From contig NZ_CP031728.1 of assembly GCF_008806975.1 (NCBI RefSeq), positions 2,170,001-2,234,000 on the forward strand: a stretch of DNA of 64,000 nucleotides, written 5' to 3'. The stretch is from Cellvibrio sp. KY-GH-1 (GTDB taxonomy: Bacteria > Pseudomonadota > Gammaproteobacteria > Pseudomonadales > Cellvibrionaceae). Positions 27,424 to 35,309 of the stretch are shown one piece after another (position 1 is the first letter of the stretch; every line of letters begins with the position of its first letter). The notes beneath the pieces were generated by a model. The model was not told the origin of the DNA. It saw nothing but the letters and a program-made list of their open reading frames with translations, and ran no database searches. A program made the translations under genes and the position numbers.

Positions 27424-28553
27424 ACCACGCCATAACATCATCCACGAGTGGCATAAGTCGTAGCTTGCAGAGAATCGGAGCCATAGTCTTTAAAGAGTTG
27501 CGCCAGCTCACTCGGGATCGTCCGACGTTCGGCATGATCGTAATGGTGCCGCTGATTCAGCTTTTATTATTTGGTTTTGCCATCAACACCAATGTGCGCG
27601 ATCTACCCGTTGGCTTGGTAGACCTAAGCCACACCCAAGTCGCCCGTCAGCTAACAGCGGATTTACAAGCCACTCAGGTAGTCCGTTTCAGCGAGACCTA
27701 CCAAACCCCACAACAGGCGGAAGACGCCATTCGCCGCGGTCATGTCCATGCCGTATTGATAATCCCCGACGACTTTGGCCAGCGCCTGCAAGACAACCGG
27801 TCCATCGCGCATTGGCTGATCGACGGCTCGGACACCATGGTTAGCAACGCCCTGCTTGCACTACAACAAATGCCGTTTAGTAGCGGCTTTGAAGCCCAAC
27901 CAATGCAGCGCAAAAATACCTTTGAGATAGCGCTGTTTTTTAACCCGGAGCGCCGCTCGGCAGTCAACATTGTGCCGGGACTGGTGGCGATTGTATTAAC
28001 CATGACGATGGTAATGTTTACCTCTGCCGCACTGGTGCGTGAACGCGAGCGTGGCAACCTGGAGTTGTTGATCACCACGCCTGTGCACTCCAGCGAAATT
28101 ATGATCGGGAAAATCGTACCCTACATTTTTGTTGGGTTGATCCAGATGGCCATTATCCTGGGTCTTGGCCATTTGATTTTCGATGTGCCTATTAACGGGC
28201 GCATCGACCAATTGGTGCTGGGTGTATTCGCCTTTATCAGCGCCAGCCTGACACTCGGGCTGTTGATCTCCACTATCGCCAAAACCCAATTGCAGGCGAT
28301 GCAATTGACTGTCTTTCTACTTATCCCATCAATCCTCCTGTCCGGCTTTATGTTTCCCTACGAGGGAATGCCGGAAGCGGCGCAGTGGATTGCGGAAACA
28401 CTTCCGGCTACTCACTTTATTCGCATGGTGCGGGCAATCGTGTTGCGCGGCGCCACTCTCGATGACCTCTGGCCAGACCTGCTCTGGTTAATCGGTTTTA
28501 CGATTCTCGGCGTATTCGCAGCAGCAATGCGCTTCAAAAAACGCCTCGACTAG
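27420..28553 (+). CDS. ABC-2-type permease (YbhR/YbhS/YhhJ-like)
   Basis: A 377-residue permease with one N-terminal membrane helix (FGMIVMVPLIQLLLFGFAIN), a periplasmic domain of about 150 residues, and five C-terminal helices. Motifs include RERERGNLELLITTPVHSSEIMIGK (truncated here to its key RERGxLExLxxTP pattern). YbhR/YbhS systems have two permeases; only one is encoded here, so it probably homodimerises. The cargo is unknown; drugs, lipids or sodium-linked export are all known in the family. It closes the HlyD-ATPase-permease operon and is followed by a hairpin. Confidence 0.92.
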   Translation: MNHAITSSTSGISRSLQRIGAIVFKELRQLTRDRPTFGMIVMVPLIQLLLFGFAINTNVRDLPVGLVDLSHTQVARQLTADLQATQVVRFSETYQTPQQAEDAIRRGHVHAVLIIPDDFGQRLQDNRSIAHWLIDGSDTMVSNALLALQQMPFSSGFEAQPMQRKNTFEIALFFNPERRSAVNIVPGLVAIVLTMTMVMFTSAALVRERERGNLELLITTPVHSSEIMIGKIVPYIFVGLIQMAIILGLGHLIFDVPINGRIDQLVLGVFAFISASLTLGLLISTIAKTQLQAMQLTVFLLIPSILLSGFMFPYEGMPEAAQWIAETLPATHFIRMVRAIVLRGATLDDLWPDLLWLIGFTILGVFAAAMRFKKRLD

Positions 28554-28556
28554 CAG

Positions 28557-28582
28557 GCTTATACCCAACGTTTGGTATAAGC
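28557..28582 (+). terminator. Hairpin at the end of the ABC exporter operon
   Basis: A perfect 9-bp inverted repeat GCTTATACC / GGTATAAGC with an 8-nt spacer starts 3 bp after the stop codon. No T run follows, so it is a probable mRNA-end structure rather than a classic intrinsic terminator. Confidence 0.45.
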
Positions 28583-28710
28583 AGCTCGAATCACCAGAGT
28601 TTATAACCAAAAAAATTAACCAGAAAAATTTTTATAGTGGTTTGCCTTGAGCTTGCGCAGAATTCAACCTAAACTTGCATCACATCAATTTTGTGAACTG
28701 GTTCGCACAT

Positions 28711-29721
28711 ATGCTCAAGCAAGTTTCTGCCCTTTTCGCTCTGGTGATCGCTGCCAATGCCAGTGCTATTAGTATCGATTTGGGTGCCGCTACCGGCTAC
28801 AACCTCTTTATCAAAGAAAACTTCAGCCAACCGGGTGCCGACTCCCAGGGCAAGATTGCTATTGGCGGCAACGCCAATATTGGCCAGTACGATGTAGGCG
28901 TGAACTACGAGCCCGGTACCTGGCGCGATGGCATTCAATTCTGGAAAGAGCCGGGCAAGTATTCCGACGTACTGGTGGTGGGCGGCAATCTGACGACCAC
29001 TCAATGGGCATGGGGAAACATCAAAGGCAACCTGGTACTGGGTGGCGAGTTAACATCCGGCTCCAGTAAAAACTCGGTGTTAGGCACCACCATCAAAGGC
29101 AACCCTATCGATTTCAACAGCGCCTTTAACTATTTCAGCGATTTATCACAAAACCTGGCCAGCAATAGCAACACTGGCGGACTGGATTTTAAATACAACA
29201 ACTGGCTGCAGCTGAATGGTACGGCGACCAATGATTTGTACTTCGCCAATATCACCGGCCAAATGCTGGCTAATGCCACCGACCTGACGGCGACCGGCCT
29301 GGATAAAAATGACACCTTGATCATCAATGTAAGCGGCAAAAATATTAATTTCGATTCACTGAATTACGGTGCCCGCGAAAACTCTGCCGCATTGAACTTG
29401 TCGTCCAGCAACATCCTTTACAACTTTTTCGAAGCAGAGAACATTACTTTTAGTGGTGGATTTAAAGGCAACATCCTTGCTCCCAATGCCAACTTCACCT
29501 TCCTGCAAGGCGATTTAAGCGGACAGGTGATTGCTAAATCCTGGACCGGTGGCTGGGGTGCGCAAGCCAACTTATGGGATGGCTTTTTTGTTCCCCCCGT
29601 AGACCTTACTCCACCACCCGGCCCAACCCCACCTGTCGTTAGGGTGCCGGAGCCATCCAGCTTATTACTGCTGCTGTGCGGTTTAGTAGCTTTGATTTTT
29701 ATTCGCCGCAGACACAGCTGA
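28711..29721 (+). CDS. Choice-of-anchor A domain protein with PEP-CTERM sorting signal
   Basis: A 336-residue secreted protein with an N-terminal signal peptide (ALFALVIAANASA) and a choice-of-anchor A beta-rich domain (DLGAATGYNLFIKENFSQ, GKIAIGGNANIGQYDVG, ADYSDVLVVGGNL-like stretch). A Pro/Thr linker leads to a C-terminal PEP-CTERM signal: VPEPSS, a hydrophobic segment (LLLLLCGLVALIF) and the basic tail IRRRHS. Such tails are cut by exosortase in organisms that make exopolysaccharide. No exosortase gene is in this window. The longer TTG-start frame at 28675 is less likely; ATG 28711 has only a weak ribosome binding site. A strong terminator follows. Confidence 0.9.
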   Translation: MLKQVSALFALVIAANASAISIDLGAATGYNLFIKENFSQPGADSQGKIAIGGNANIGQYDVGVNYEPGTWRDGIQFWKEPGKYSDVLVVGGNLTTTQWAWGNIKGNLVLGGELTSGSSKNSVLGTTIKGNPIDFNSAFNYFSDLSQNLASNSNTGGLDFKYNNWLQLNGTATNDLYFANITGQMLANATDLTATGLDKNDTLIINVSGKNINFDSLNYGARENSAALNLSSSNILYNFFEAENITFSGGFKGNILAPNANFTFLQGDLSGQVIAKSWTGGWGAQANLWDGFFVPPVDLTPPPGPTPPVVRVPEPSSLLLLLCGLVALIFIRRRHS

Positions 29722-29748
29722 TTTTTCCATATCAATTTCCACGACATC

Positions 29749-29777
29749 AAAAAGCCGCTAGCGATAGCGGCTTTTTT
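29749..29777 (+). terminator. Intrinsic terminator after the PEP-CTERM gene
   Basis: A 12-bp stem (AAAAAGCCGCTA / TAGCGGCTTTTT) with loop GCGA and a T7 run, 27 bp after the stop codon. Confidence 0.92.
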
Positions 29778-29865
29778 TATGCCTCGTATTCGCTACACTG
29801 TCGCGGTATGCCCACTATTTTCTGTTCATCGCTTGCTCTGCAAGCCCAACTCATCAGGGAAAATC

Positions 29866-30777
29866 ATGAAAGCCAATAACATTTTGCAAACCATAGGTAA
29901 TACCCCGCACGTGCGCATCAACCACTTATTCCGCAGCGATATTGAAGTTTGGATGAAAGTGGAACGCTTTAATCCGGGCTCAAGTATTAAAGATCGTATT
30001 GCTCTGGCAATGATTGAAGATGCAGAAGCCAAGGGGCTGATCAATAAAGACACTGTGATTATTGAGCCAACTTCAGGCAATACCGGCATCGGCCTGGCGC
30101 TGGTGTGCGCGGTAAAAGGTTATCGTTTGATTCTAACCATGCCCGAATCCATGTCGATAGAGCGTCGCAAATATATGAAAGCTCTAGGTGCAGAACTGGT
30201 TTTAACGCCGAAAGAATTAGGTATGGGCGGCTGTATCGCGAAAGCCAATGAATTATTAGCAGAAAACGCCAACAGCTGGATGCCGCAACAATTTAATAAC
30301 CCGGCCAACGTGGAAGTACATCGCACCACCACTGCACAAGAAATACTTGCGGATTTCCCGGAAGGTCTTGACTACCTGATTACCGGCGTGGGTACCGGGG
30401 GTCATATCACTGGTTGCAGTGAAGTGTTGAAAGAAAAATTCCCGCAACTGAAAACCCTGGCCGTTGAACCGGAAAAATCTCCCGTCATCAGCGGCGGGCA
30501 AAAAGGCTTGCACCGCATTCAAGGCATAGGTGCCGGTTTTATCCCGCAAGTACTGGCAAAAGAAACACTGGACGGCACCATTCTGGTCAGCGAAGAAAGC
30601 GCTTTTGAAATGGCTCGCCAATGCGCGCTCAAAGAAGGAATTTTTATCGGCATTTCCTCCGGAGCCACCCTTGCCGCCGTCGCGCAAAAACAAGCGGAAT
30701 TTGCACCCGGCAGCAGAGTGATTGTGTTCAGCTACGACACCGGCGAACGCTATTTATCAATTGAGGATTTATTTTAA
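29866..30777 (+). CDS. cysK: Cysteine synthase (O-acetylserine sulfhydrylase)
   Basis: A 303-residue PLP enzyme that makes L-cysteine from O-acetylserine and sulfide. The PLP lysine is in [20 protein letters not shown], the substrate loop is TSGNTGIG, and the glycine-rich phosphate-binding loop is [10 protein letters not shown]. The length and these loops fit the CysK type. The frame opens 87 bases earlier, but ATG 29866 ([14 protein letters not shown]) matches the family N-terminus and has AGGGAA upstream. It is monocistronic between a terminator and a palindromic repeat region. Confidence 0.94.
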   Translation: MKANNILQTIGNTPHVRINHLFRSDIEVWMKVERFNPGSSIKDRIALAMIEDAEAKGLINKDTVIIEPTSGNTGIGLALVCAVKGYRLILTMPESMSIERRKYMKALGAELVLTPKELGMGGCIAKANELLAENANSWMPQQFNNPANVEVHRTTTAQEILADFPEGLDYLITGVGTGGHITGCSEVLKEKFPQLKTLAVEPEKSPVISGGQKGLHRIQGIGAGFIPQVLAKETLDGTILVSEESAFEMARQCALKEGIFIGISSGATLAAVAQKQAEFAPGSRVIVFSYDTGERYLSIEDLF

Positions 30778-30779
30778 GT

Positions 30780-30872
30780 AAATCGATAAATACAAAAAAA
30801 AGGGCGCAATAAATTGCGCCCCTCCGGGATGGAAAAAATTATCGATTTGTAGGGGCGCGATTTATCGCGCCC
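30780..30872. repeat. Nested pair of REP-like palindromes
   Basis: Two GC-rich palindromes lie in the gap after cysK: GGGCGCAAT-AA-ATTGCGCCC (30802-30821) and GGGCGCGAT-TT-ATCGCGCCC (30853-30872). The first is enclosed by a second, perfect 10-bp inverted repeat, AAATCGATAA at 30780-30789 and TTATCGATTT at 30840-30849. The structure resembles REP/BIME or MITE-type dispersed elements. The first palindrome may also end cysK transcription, but no T run follows. Confidence 0.8.
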
Positions 30873-31014
30873 TGATTCTTCGCGCCCTTTTCCGCCCCAT
30901 TCCGCTCCATTCCGCAAGAACAAGCCCTCTTTTGGGGCGCATTAAAAAATGTCACATCGCATGTGATAAAGTCCCTTCGCAAAAAAATCTACAACTTCCA
31001 ACAAGGAAACAGCA

Positions 31015-31701
31015 ATGAGCAATATCCACTTTATTGGCGGAGAAAAAGGCGGCGTCGGCAAATCCATGACCGCACGTTTATTAGCACAACATTTAATTGA
31101 TGCGGGTACGCCGTTTATCGGGTTGGATTCCGACCAATCACACGGCACTTTTTCGCGTTTTTACAGCGAGTTTGCTTCGCCACTGATTATTGACAACTAC
31201 GACAGTCTGGATCAATTAATTATTCTGGCCCAAGAAAACCCGGAGAGTGATTTGATCGTTGATTTGGCAGCGCAAACTTCGACTCGCCTAGGTAAATGGA
31301 TTGAAGAAAGCGATGCACTCACGCTACTACAGGAAATAGGCTGTCAGGTTTATTGGTGGCATGTGATGGATGACGGCGCTGACTCGGTACATTTGCTTAA
31401 TAATTTATTAAATCGCTACCCGGAAGACTTTCTGAAAATTGTGGTAGTAAATAATTTTGGGCGCGGCGAATGTTTCGATTATTTCGAAAAGTCCGCAACC
31501 TTTCAGAAAGCCAAAGATCGCGATGCAATTTTTATTAAAATCGGAAAGCTGCAACCGCAATTAGCGGCGCGCATTGATTTCAGCAACACCAGCTTTTGGG
31601 CTGCTGCCAATAACAACGATGTAATGAATATTATAGAGCGCTCACGTGTGCGTGTGTGGTTAAAAAACACCTATCAGGAATTGGAAAAGTTAAGCCAATA
31701 A
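31015..31701 (+). CDS. Orphan ParA/MinD-like P-loop ATPase
   Basis: A 228-residue deviant-Walker ATPase: IGGEKGGVGKSMTARLLAQH near the N-terminus (signature lysine in GEKGGVGKS), GLDSDQSHGTFSRF in place of the usual second motif, and DLIVDLAAQT as Walker B. The rest does not match MinD or chromosomal ParA. Some similarity to MobD/TraL-type ATPases of mobile elements is possible, but I cannot prove it. There is no ParB-like gene, and neither neighbour suggests a partner. AAGGAAA lies seven bases upstream of the ATG. The gene is framed by the nested palindromes upstream and a bidirectional terminator downstream. Confidence 0.75.
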   Translation: MSNIHFIGGEKGGVGKSMTARLLAQHLIDAGTPFIGLDSDQSHGTFSRFYSEFASPLIIDNYDSLDQLIILAQENPESDLIVDLAAQTSTRLGKWIEESDALTLLQEIGCQVYWWHVMDDGADSVHLLNNLLNRYPEDFLKIVVVNNFGRGECFDYFEKSATFQKAKDRDAIFIKIGKLQPQLAARIDFSNTSFWAAANNNDVMNIIERSRVRVWLKNTYQELEKLSQ

Positions 31702-31720
31702 GCTGGCAATAATTTCACCC

Positions 31721-31755
31721 AAACAAAAAGGGCGCAACTCGCGCCCTTTTTGTTT
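31721..31755. terminator. Bidirectional intrinsic terminator
   Basis: A 15-bp stem: AAACAAAAAGGGCGC (31721-31735), loop AACTC, GCGCCCTTTTTGTTT (31741-31755). It sits between the convergent ParA-like gene and the GH51 gene. Confidence 0.92.
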
Positions 31756-31780
31756 ACTGCAACTCTATTTGGATTTTTCG

Positions 31781-33334
31781 CTATTCAACTGCCACTACTA
31801 CAATTGATTTAGCCGGCAGCGCCAATGACAATTTTCCGTTAGTCGCCTTAGCAGAATAGGCTTCAGGTTGAATTGCGGTTGGTGCCGCAAAGGTATTATG
31901 TGCATCCATCGCTTTTGCAGTTAATACCTGCCCACTCACGGAATTAATTTTCACTCCGGCAAGGTTGATATCAACAGTTTCCGCGCTGTGGGGATTCGCG
32001 TTAACCAACGCCAGATAAATCTTCCCATCTTTTGCGCGCGCTGCCGTTGCACTCACCGCTGGAACAGACGTTTTACCCAAGGTGTACTTGGGCACATCTT
32101 TTAACTCCAATGGCAGGCTGGTCGCATCCTGAAACGGAACGTACATTTTGAACACATGATAAGTTGGAGTCAGAATCATTTTTTCCTTATCCGTTAAAAT
32201 CATCGCCTGCAACACGTTCACCATCTGCGCGATGATGCTCATGTGCACGCGGTCCGCATGCTTATGGAAAATATTGAAATTCAATGCCGCCACAATCGCA
32301 TCGCGTAAACTGTTTTGTTGATAGAGGAAACCAGGATCATCGTCACCGGTAACGTCATACCATGTACCCCATTCATCCACATAGAAACCAACCTTTTTCT
32401 CGGGATCGTTTTTATCCATTACCTTTTTGTTGTTAATGATGAATTGATCCATTTTCAGGGTATTCACCAGGGTGGACATCCATTCCGCCTCAGGAAAACC
32501 AAGCGCGGCACCTTTTACTTTCCAATCACCGGTCGGCAAGGTGTAATAGTGAAAGGTCAGTGCATCCATACGCAATGCCCAATTCGGTTTCACATTGGCG
32601 GTAAGATGATCGGCCCAACTGGTGTCGTCAGTGTGACCACCGCTCGCAATCAATATCGGCGTGTTGTGTTTGGGCGTTTTGAGAAAGCTGGCATATTGCT
32701 TATAGAGGTGCGTATAAAACTCCGGGGTCATGTTGCCACCGCAGCCCCAGGCTTCATTGCCGATTGCAAAATAATGGACACGGAAGGGTTTATCGCGGCC
32801 GTTCTTACGACGCAACTCCGCGAGCGTCGACTTGCTTTCGGAGGTCATGTACTCCATCCAATCCGCCATTTCTTGCGCAGTACCAGTACCCAGGTTGCCG
32901 TTGACGTAGGCGTCTGCGCCCAACATTTCCACCAGATCAAAAAACTCGTGAGTACCTACCGCGTTATCCTCAAGCACACCGCCCCAGTTGGTATTTACCC
33001 GCACAGGGCGCTTATCGCGCGGCCCGATACCTTCACGCCAATGGTATTCATCGGCAAAACAACCGCCGGGCCAACGCACCAAGGGGACATGAATTTCTTT
33101 CAAGGCACCGACTACATCATTGCGCCAGCCGCGTGTATTAGGGATTTTGGAGCCCTCACCCACCCAAAGCCCTTCGTATATTCCACGCCCAAGATGTTCG
33201 GTAAATTGGCCATAGATATTCTTATTAATGACCGGACCTGGCTTGGTGGTATCCACGCTCATTTGGGTATTGGCGAATACCAGGGTGGAGGCGCACAGGC
33301 CGATAGCGGCGGCGAGCGGTTTGATAAAACGCAT
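31781..33334 (-). CDS. Alpha-L-arabinofuranosidase, glycoside hydrolase family 51
   Basis: A 517-residue exported enzyme with a type I signal peptide (AAAIGLCASTLVFA). The (beta/alpha)8 catalytic domain contains the acid/base in IGNEAWGCGG (E194) and the nucleophile in FYVDEWGTWYDV (E321). These are the same numbers I recall for Cellvibrio japonicus Abf51A. A C-terminal beta-sandwich domain follows (about residues 395-517). The enzyme removes arabinofuranosyl side chains from arabinoxylan and arabinan. GGAG lies eight bases upstream of the start. It is monocistronic; its promoter lies in the 270-bp gap shared with dinB. Confidence 0.95.
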   Translation of the reverse strand: MRFIKPLAAAIGLCASTLVFANTQMSVDTTKPGPVINKNIYGQFTEHLGRGIYEGLWVGEGSKIPNTRGWRNDVVGALKEIHVPLVRWPGGCFADEYHWREGIGPRDKRPVRVNTNWGGVLEDNAVGTHEFFDLVEMLGADAYVNGNLGTGTAQEMADWMEYMTSESKSTLAELRRKNGRDKPFRVHYFAIGNEAWGCGGNMTPEFYTHLYKQYASFLKTPKHNTPILIASGGHTDDTSWADHLTANVKPNWALRMDALTFHYYTLPTGDWKVKGAALGFPEAEWMSTLVNTLKMDQFIINNKKVMDKNDPEKKVGFYVDEWGTWYDVTGDDDPGFLYQQNSLRDAIVAALNFNIFHKHADRVHMSIIAQMVNVLQAMILTDKEKMILTPTYHVFKMYVPFQDATSLPLELKDVPKYTLGKTSVPAVSATAARAKDGKIYLALVNANPHSAETVDINLAGVKINSVSGQVLTAKAMDAHNTFAAPTAIQPEAYSAKATNGKLSLALPAKSIVVVAVE

Positions 33335-33560
33335 AGGATTTTCTCCAGAGTTTGTATTTATAGTTAAATCAGGCCGGGCAAGGATAGTCGCGCAGAGATC
33401 ATATAGTCATACAATTTAACCTATTTTTACTCGTCTCACACCACATCTGCAGTCTCTGGAGTAAAGGCAAAATCGGGGGAATTTCCACTTTGCTGTCAGT
33501 CATTGGCAGCAACATCACCCGCCAGCTCTCAAATCAACATTCAATCGCTGCCTTTTAAGG

Positions 33561-33584
33561 GATACTGTGTTTAAATACAGTATC
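33561..33584 (+). promoter_or_regulatory. LexA (SOS) operator of dinB
   Basis: A perfect 24-bp palindrome in its arms: GATACTGT, eight central bases GTTTAAAT, then ACAGTATC. The core CTGT-N8-ACAG is the gammaproteobacterial LexA box. It ends 23 bp before the dinB start codon, the position expected for SOS repression. Confidence 0.92.
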
Positions 33585-33607
33585 ACCATGCTGATTGAGC
33601 TGCTCGC

Positions 33608-34708
33608 ATGCGCAAAATTATCCACCTTGATGCCGACTGCTTTTTTGCCGCAATTGAAATGCGTGATGATCCGTCGTTGGTCAATTTACCGATTGCTGTC
33701 GGCGGGCGCAGTGAACGACGAGGGGTTATATCCACCTGCAATTATGTCGCGCGGCGCTTTGGCGTACATTCGGCTATGCCCACCAGCCATGCCAAGCGCT
33801 TGTGTCCAGACCTGCTGGTATTGCCACACCGCATGGACGCTTACCGCGAAGCCTCACTGCAAATGCGCAGTATCTTTTACGAATACACTGACTTGATCGA
33901 ACCCTTATCATTGGATGAAGCCTTTTTGGATGTGAGTGATTCAGAGTTTCATAACGGCAGTGCCACCTTGATTGCACAGGAAATTCGCGCACGCATCCAG
34001 AAAGAAATTGGAATTACCGTTTCTGCCGGCATTGCGCCCAATAAATTCCTCGCGAAAATTGCCAGCGACTGGAATAAACCCAATGGGCAATTTGTAATTC
34101 CGCCGGCAAAAGTTGCAGCGTTTGTGGCCAATCTACCGGTTAAAAAAATCTACGGCGTCGGTAAGGCCATGGCTGCCAAACTCGCAGAATCCAGTATTTT
34201 CACCTGTGGGGATTTGCACAAATTTTCAGTGTTTGAATTAACCCAGCGCTTTGGTCAAATGGGCACCCGTCTCTATCATTTGAGTCGAGGTGTTGATGAT
34301 CGACCCGTGACGGTGGATCGCCGTCGCAAATCATTGAGCGTGGAAAATACCTTTGCCAATGATTTACCGGGGTTAGCACATTGTCTGAATGAGATCCCCG
34401 CGCTCAGCCAACAATTAGCCATTCGCTTGCGCCGTGTGGACGATGACTACCAGGTGGTAAAACTGTTTGTGAAAATAAAATTTTCCGATTTCAGCATCAC
34501 CACTATTGAACGTAGTGCCAGTGCTGTTGCATTGAGTGAATTGCAAAGCCTATGCAGCGATGCGTACGAACGAAAAAATATGCCCGTGCGACTATTAGGT
34601 GTGGGAGTACGATTTATTGATTTGCGAGTGGACAATAATTTTTTGCAGCTGGAGTTATTTTCCGGCGCGGGCAACGTCGTGTCACTGCCAAGCAACACTA
34701 CTCACTAG
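33608..34708 (+). CDS. dinB: DNA polymerase IV (Y-family translesion polymerase)
   Basis: A 366-residue polymerase that bypasses damaged bases and extends mismatched ends. Catalytic residues are visible: D8 in HLDADCFFAAIE, and D103/E104 in SLDEAFLDVS. The helix-hairpin-helix region (VKKIYGVGKAMAAKLAE) and little-finger domain follow. The C-terminus LQLELFSG resembles a beta-clamp-binding QxxLF-type motif. The upstream LexA palindrome predicts SOS induction. It ends close to a convergent gene. Confidence 0.96.
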   Translation: MRKIIHLDADCFFAAIEMRDDPSLVNLPIAVGGRSERRGVISTCNYVARRFGVHSAMPTSHAKRLCPDLLVLPHRMDAYREASLQMRSIFYEYTDLIEPLSLDEAFLDVSDSEFHNGSATLIAQEIRARIQKEIGITVSAGIAPNKFLAKIASDWNKPNGQFVIPPAKVAAFVANLPVKKIYGVGKAMAAKLAESSIFTCGDLHKFSVFELTQRFGQMGTRLYHLSRGVDDRPVTVDRRRKSLSVENTFANDLPGLAHCLNEIPALSQQLAIRLRRVDDDYQVVKLFVKIKFSDFSITTIERSASAVALSELQSLCSDAYERKNMPVRLLGVGVRFIDLRVDNNFLQLELFSGAGNVVSLPSNTTH

Positions 34709-34712
34709 CAGC

Positions 34713-35294
34713 TCACCGCTGATTCCAATCATATTCCATCTGTCGCGCCGTTTTTTCCGCCAAATCGCGACTGTGTAAGCGACTTACCAAATACAAACTC
34801 ATATCAATTCCTGCGGAAATACCTCCGGAAGTGACCAGACTTCCTGCATCGACCCAGCGAATTTTTTCCTGTACCACGAGTGCCGGGAATTGCTGGCGCA
34901 ATTCGGGGATATCTTCCCAATGCGTTGTCACTTCAACGTTACCTAAATCAGTGGCGTTGGCAAGCAAAAAAATGCCAGTACAAACGGTAGCAACAAGGGG
35001 TACCCGGTCACATTGTTGTTTTAGCCAAACCATTACAGTATTTTTTTCCATTTCACCGGAATGTACGCCGCCAACAACTACCAGCAAATCCAACGCCGGA
35101 TGTTTGTGAATTGAATAATCCGGAATCACTTTAAAGCCCGCACGAGCCGTAACACTACGCCCTGTTTCGCCGATGAGGTAGACACTAAATAGATCCGGTG
35201 TGCCGTTAACCCTCGCAGCGGTAGAAAATACTTCAAACGGCCCGGAGAAATCCAACACTTCAGCATCGTCATAAATATAAATTCCTACATTCAT
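34713..35294 (-). CDS. DJ-1/PfpI family protein (isonitrile-hydratase-like)
   Basis: A 193-residue class-I glutamine-amidotransferase-like fold. The nucleophile elbow Cys lies in ATVCTGIFLLANA, and the N-terminus (VGIYIYDDAEVLDFSGPFEV) is typical of the branch containing isonitrile hydratase InhA and the sensing domain of AraC-type GlxA regulators. There is no DNA-binding domain. The substrate is unknown. It lies 15 bp downstream of the MFS transporter in the same direction, so the pair may handle a common compound. It ends convergently with dinB. Confidence 0.88.
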   Translation of the reverse strand: MNVGIYIYDDAEVLDFSGPFEVFSTAARVNGTPDLFSVYLIGETGRSVTARAGFKVIPDYSIHKHPALDLLVVVGGVHSGEMEKNTVMVWLKQQCDRVPLVATVCTGIFLLANATDLGNVEVTTHWEDIPELRQQFPALVVQEKIRWVDAGSLVTSGGISAGIDMSLYLVSRLHSRDLAEKTARQMEYDWNQR

Positions 35295-35309
35295 TGCAGA
35301 GCTCTCCCA

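Noticed and set aside
30802..30872. CRISPR-like repeat pair
   Set aside because: Only two palindromes, no regular spacers, no cas genes; they fit a REP-like element instead.
32315..33367. A 350-residue plus-strand frame antisense to the GH51 gene
   Set aside because: It lies within the arabinofuranosidase gene on the other strand, has no recognisable domain or ribosome binding site, and reflects the codon structure of the real gene.
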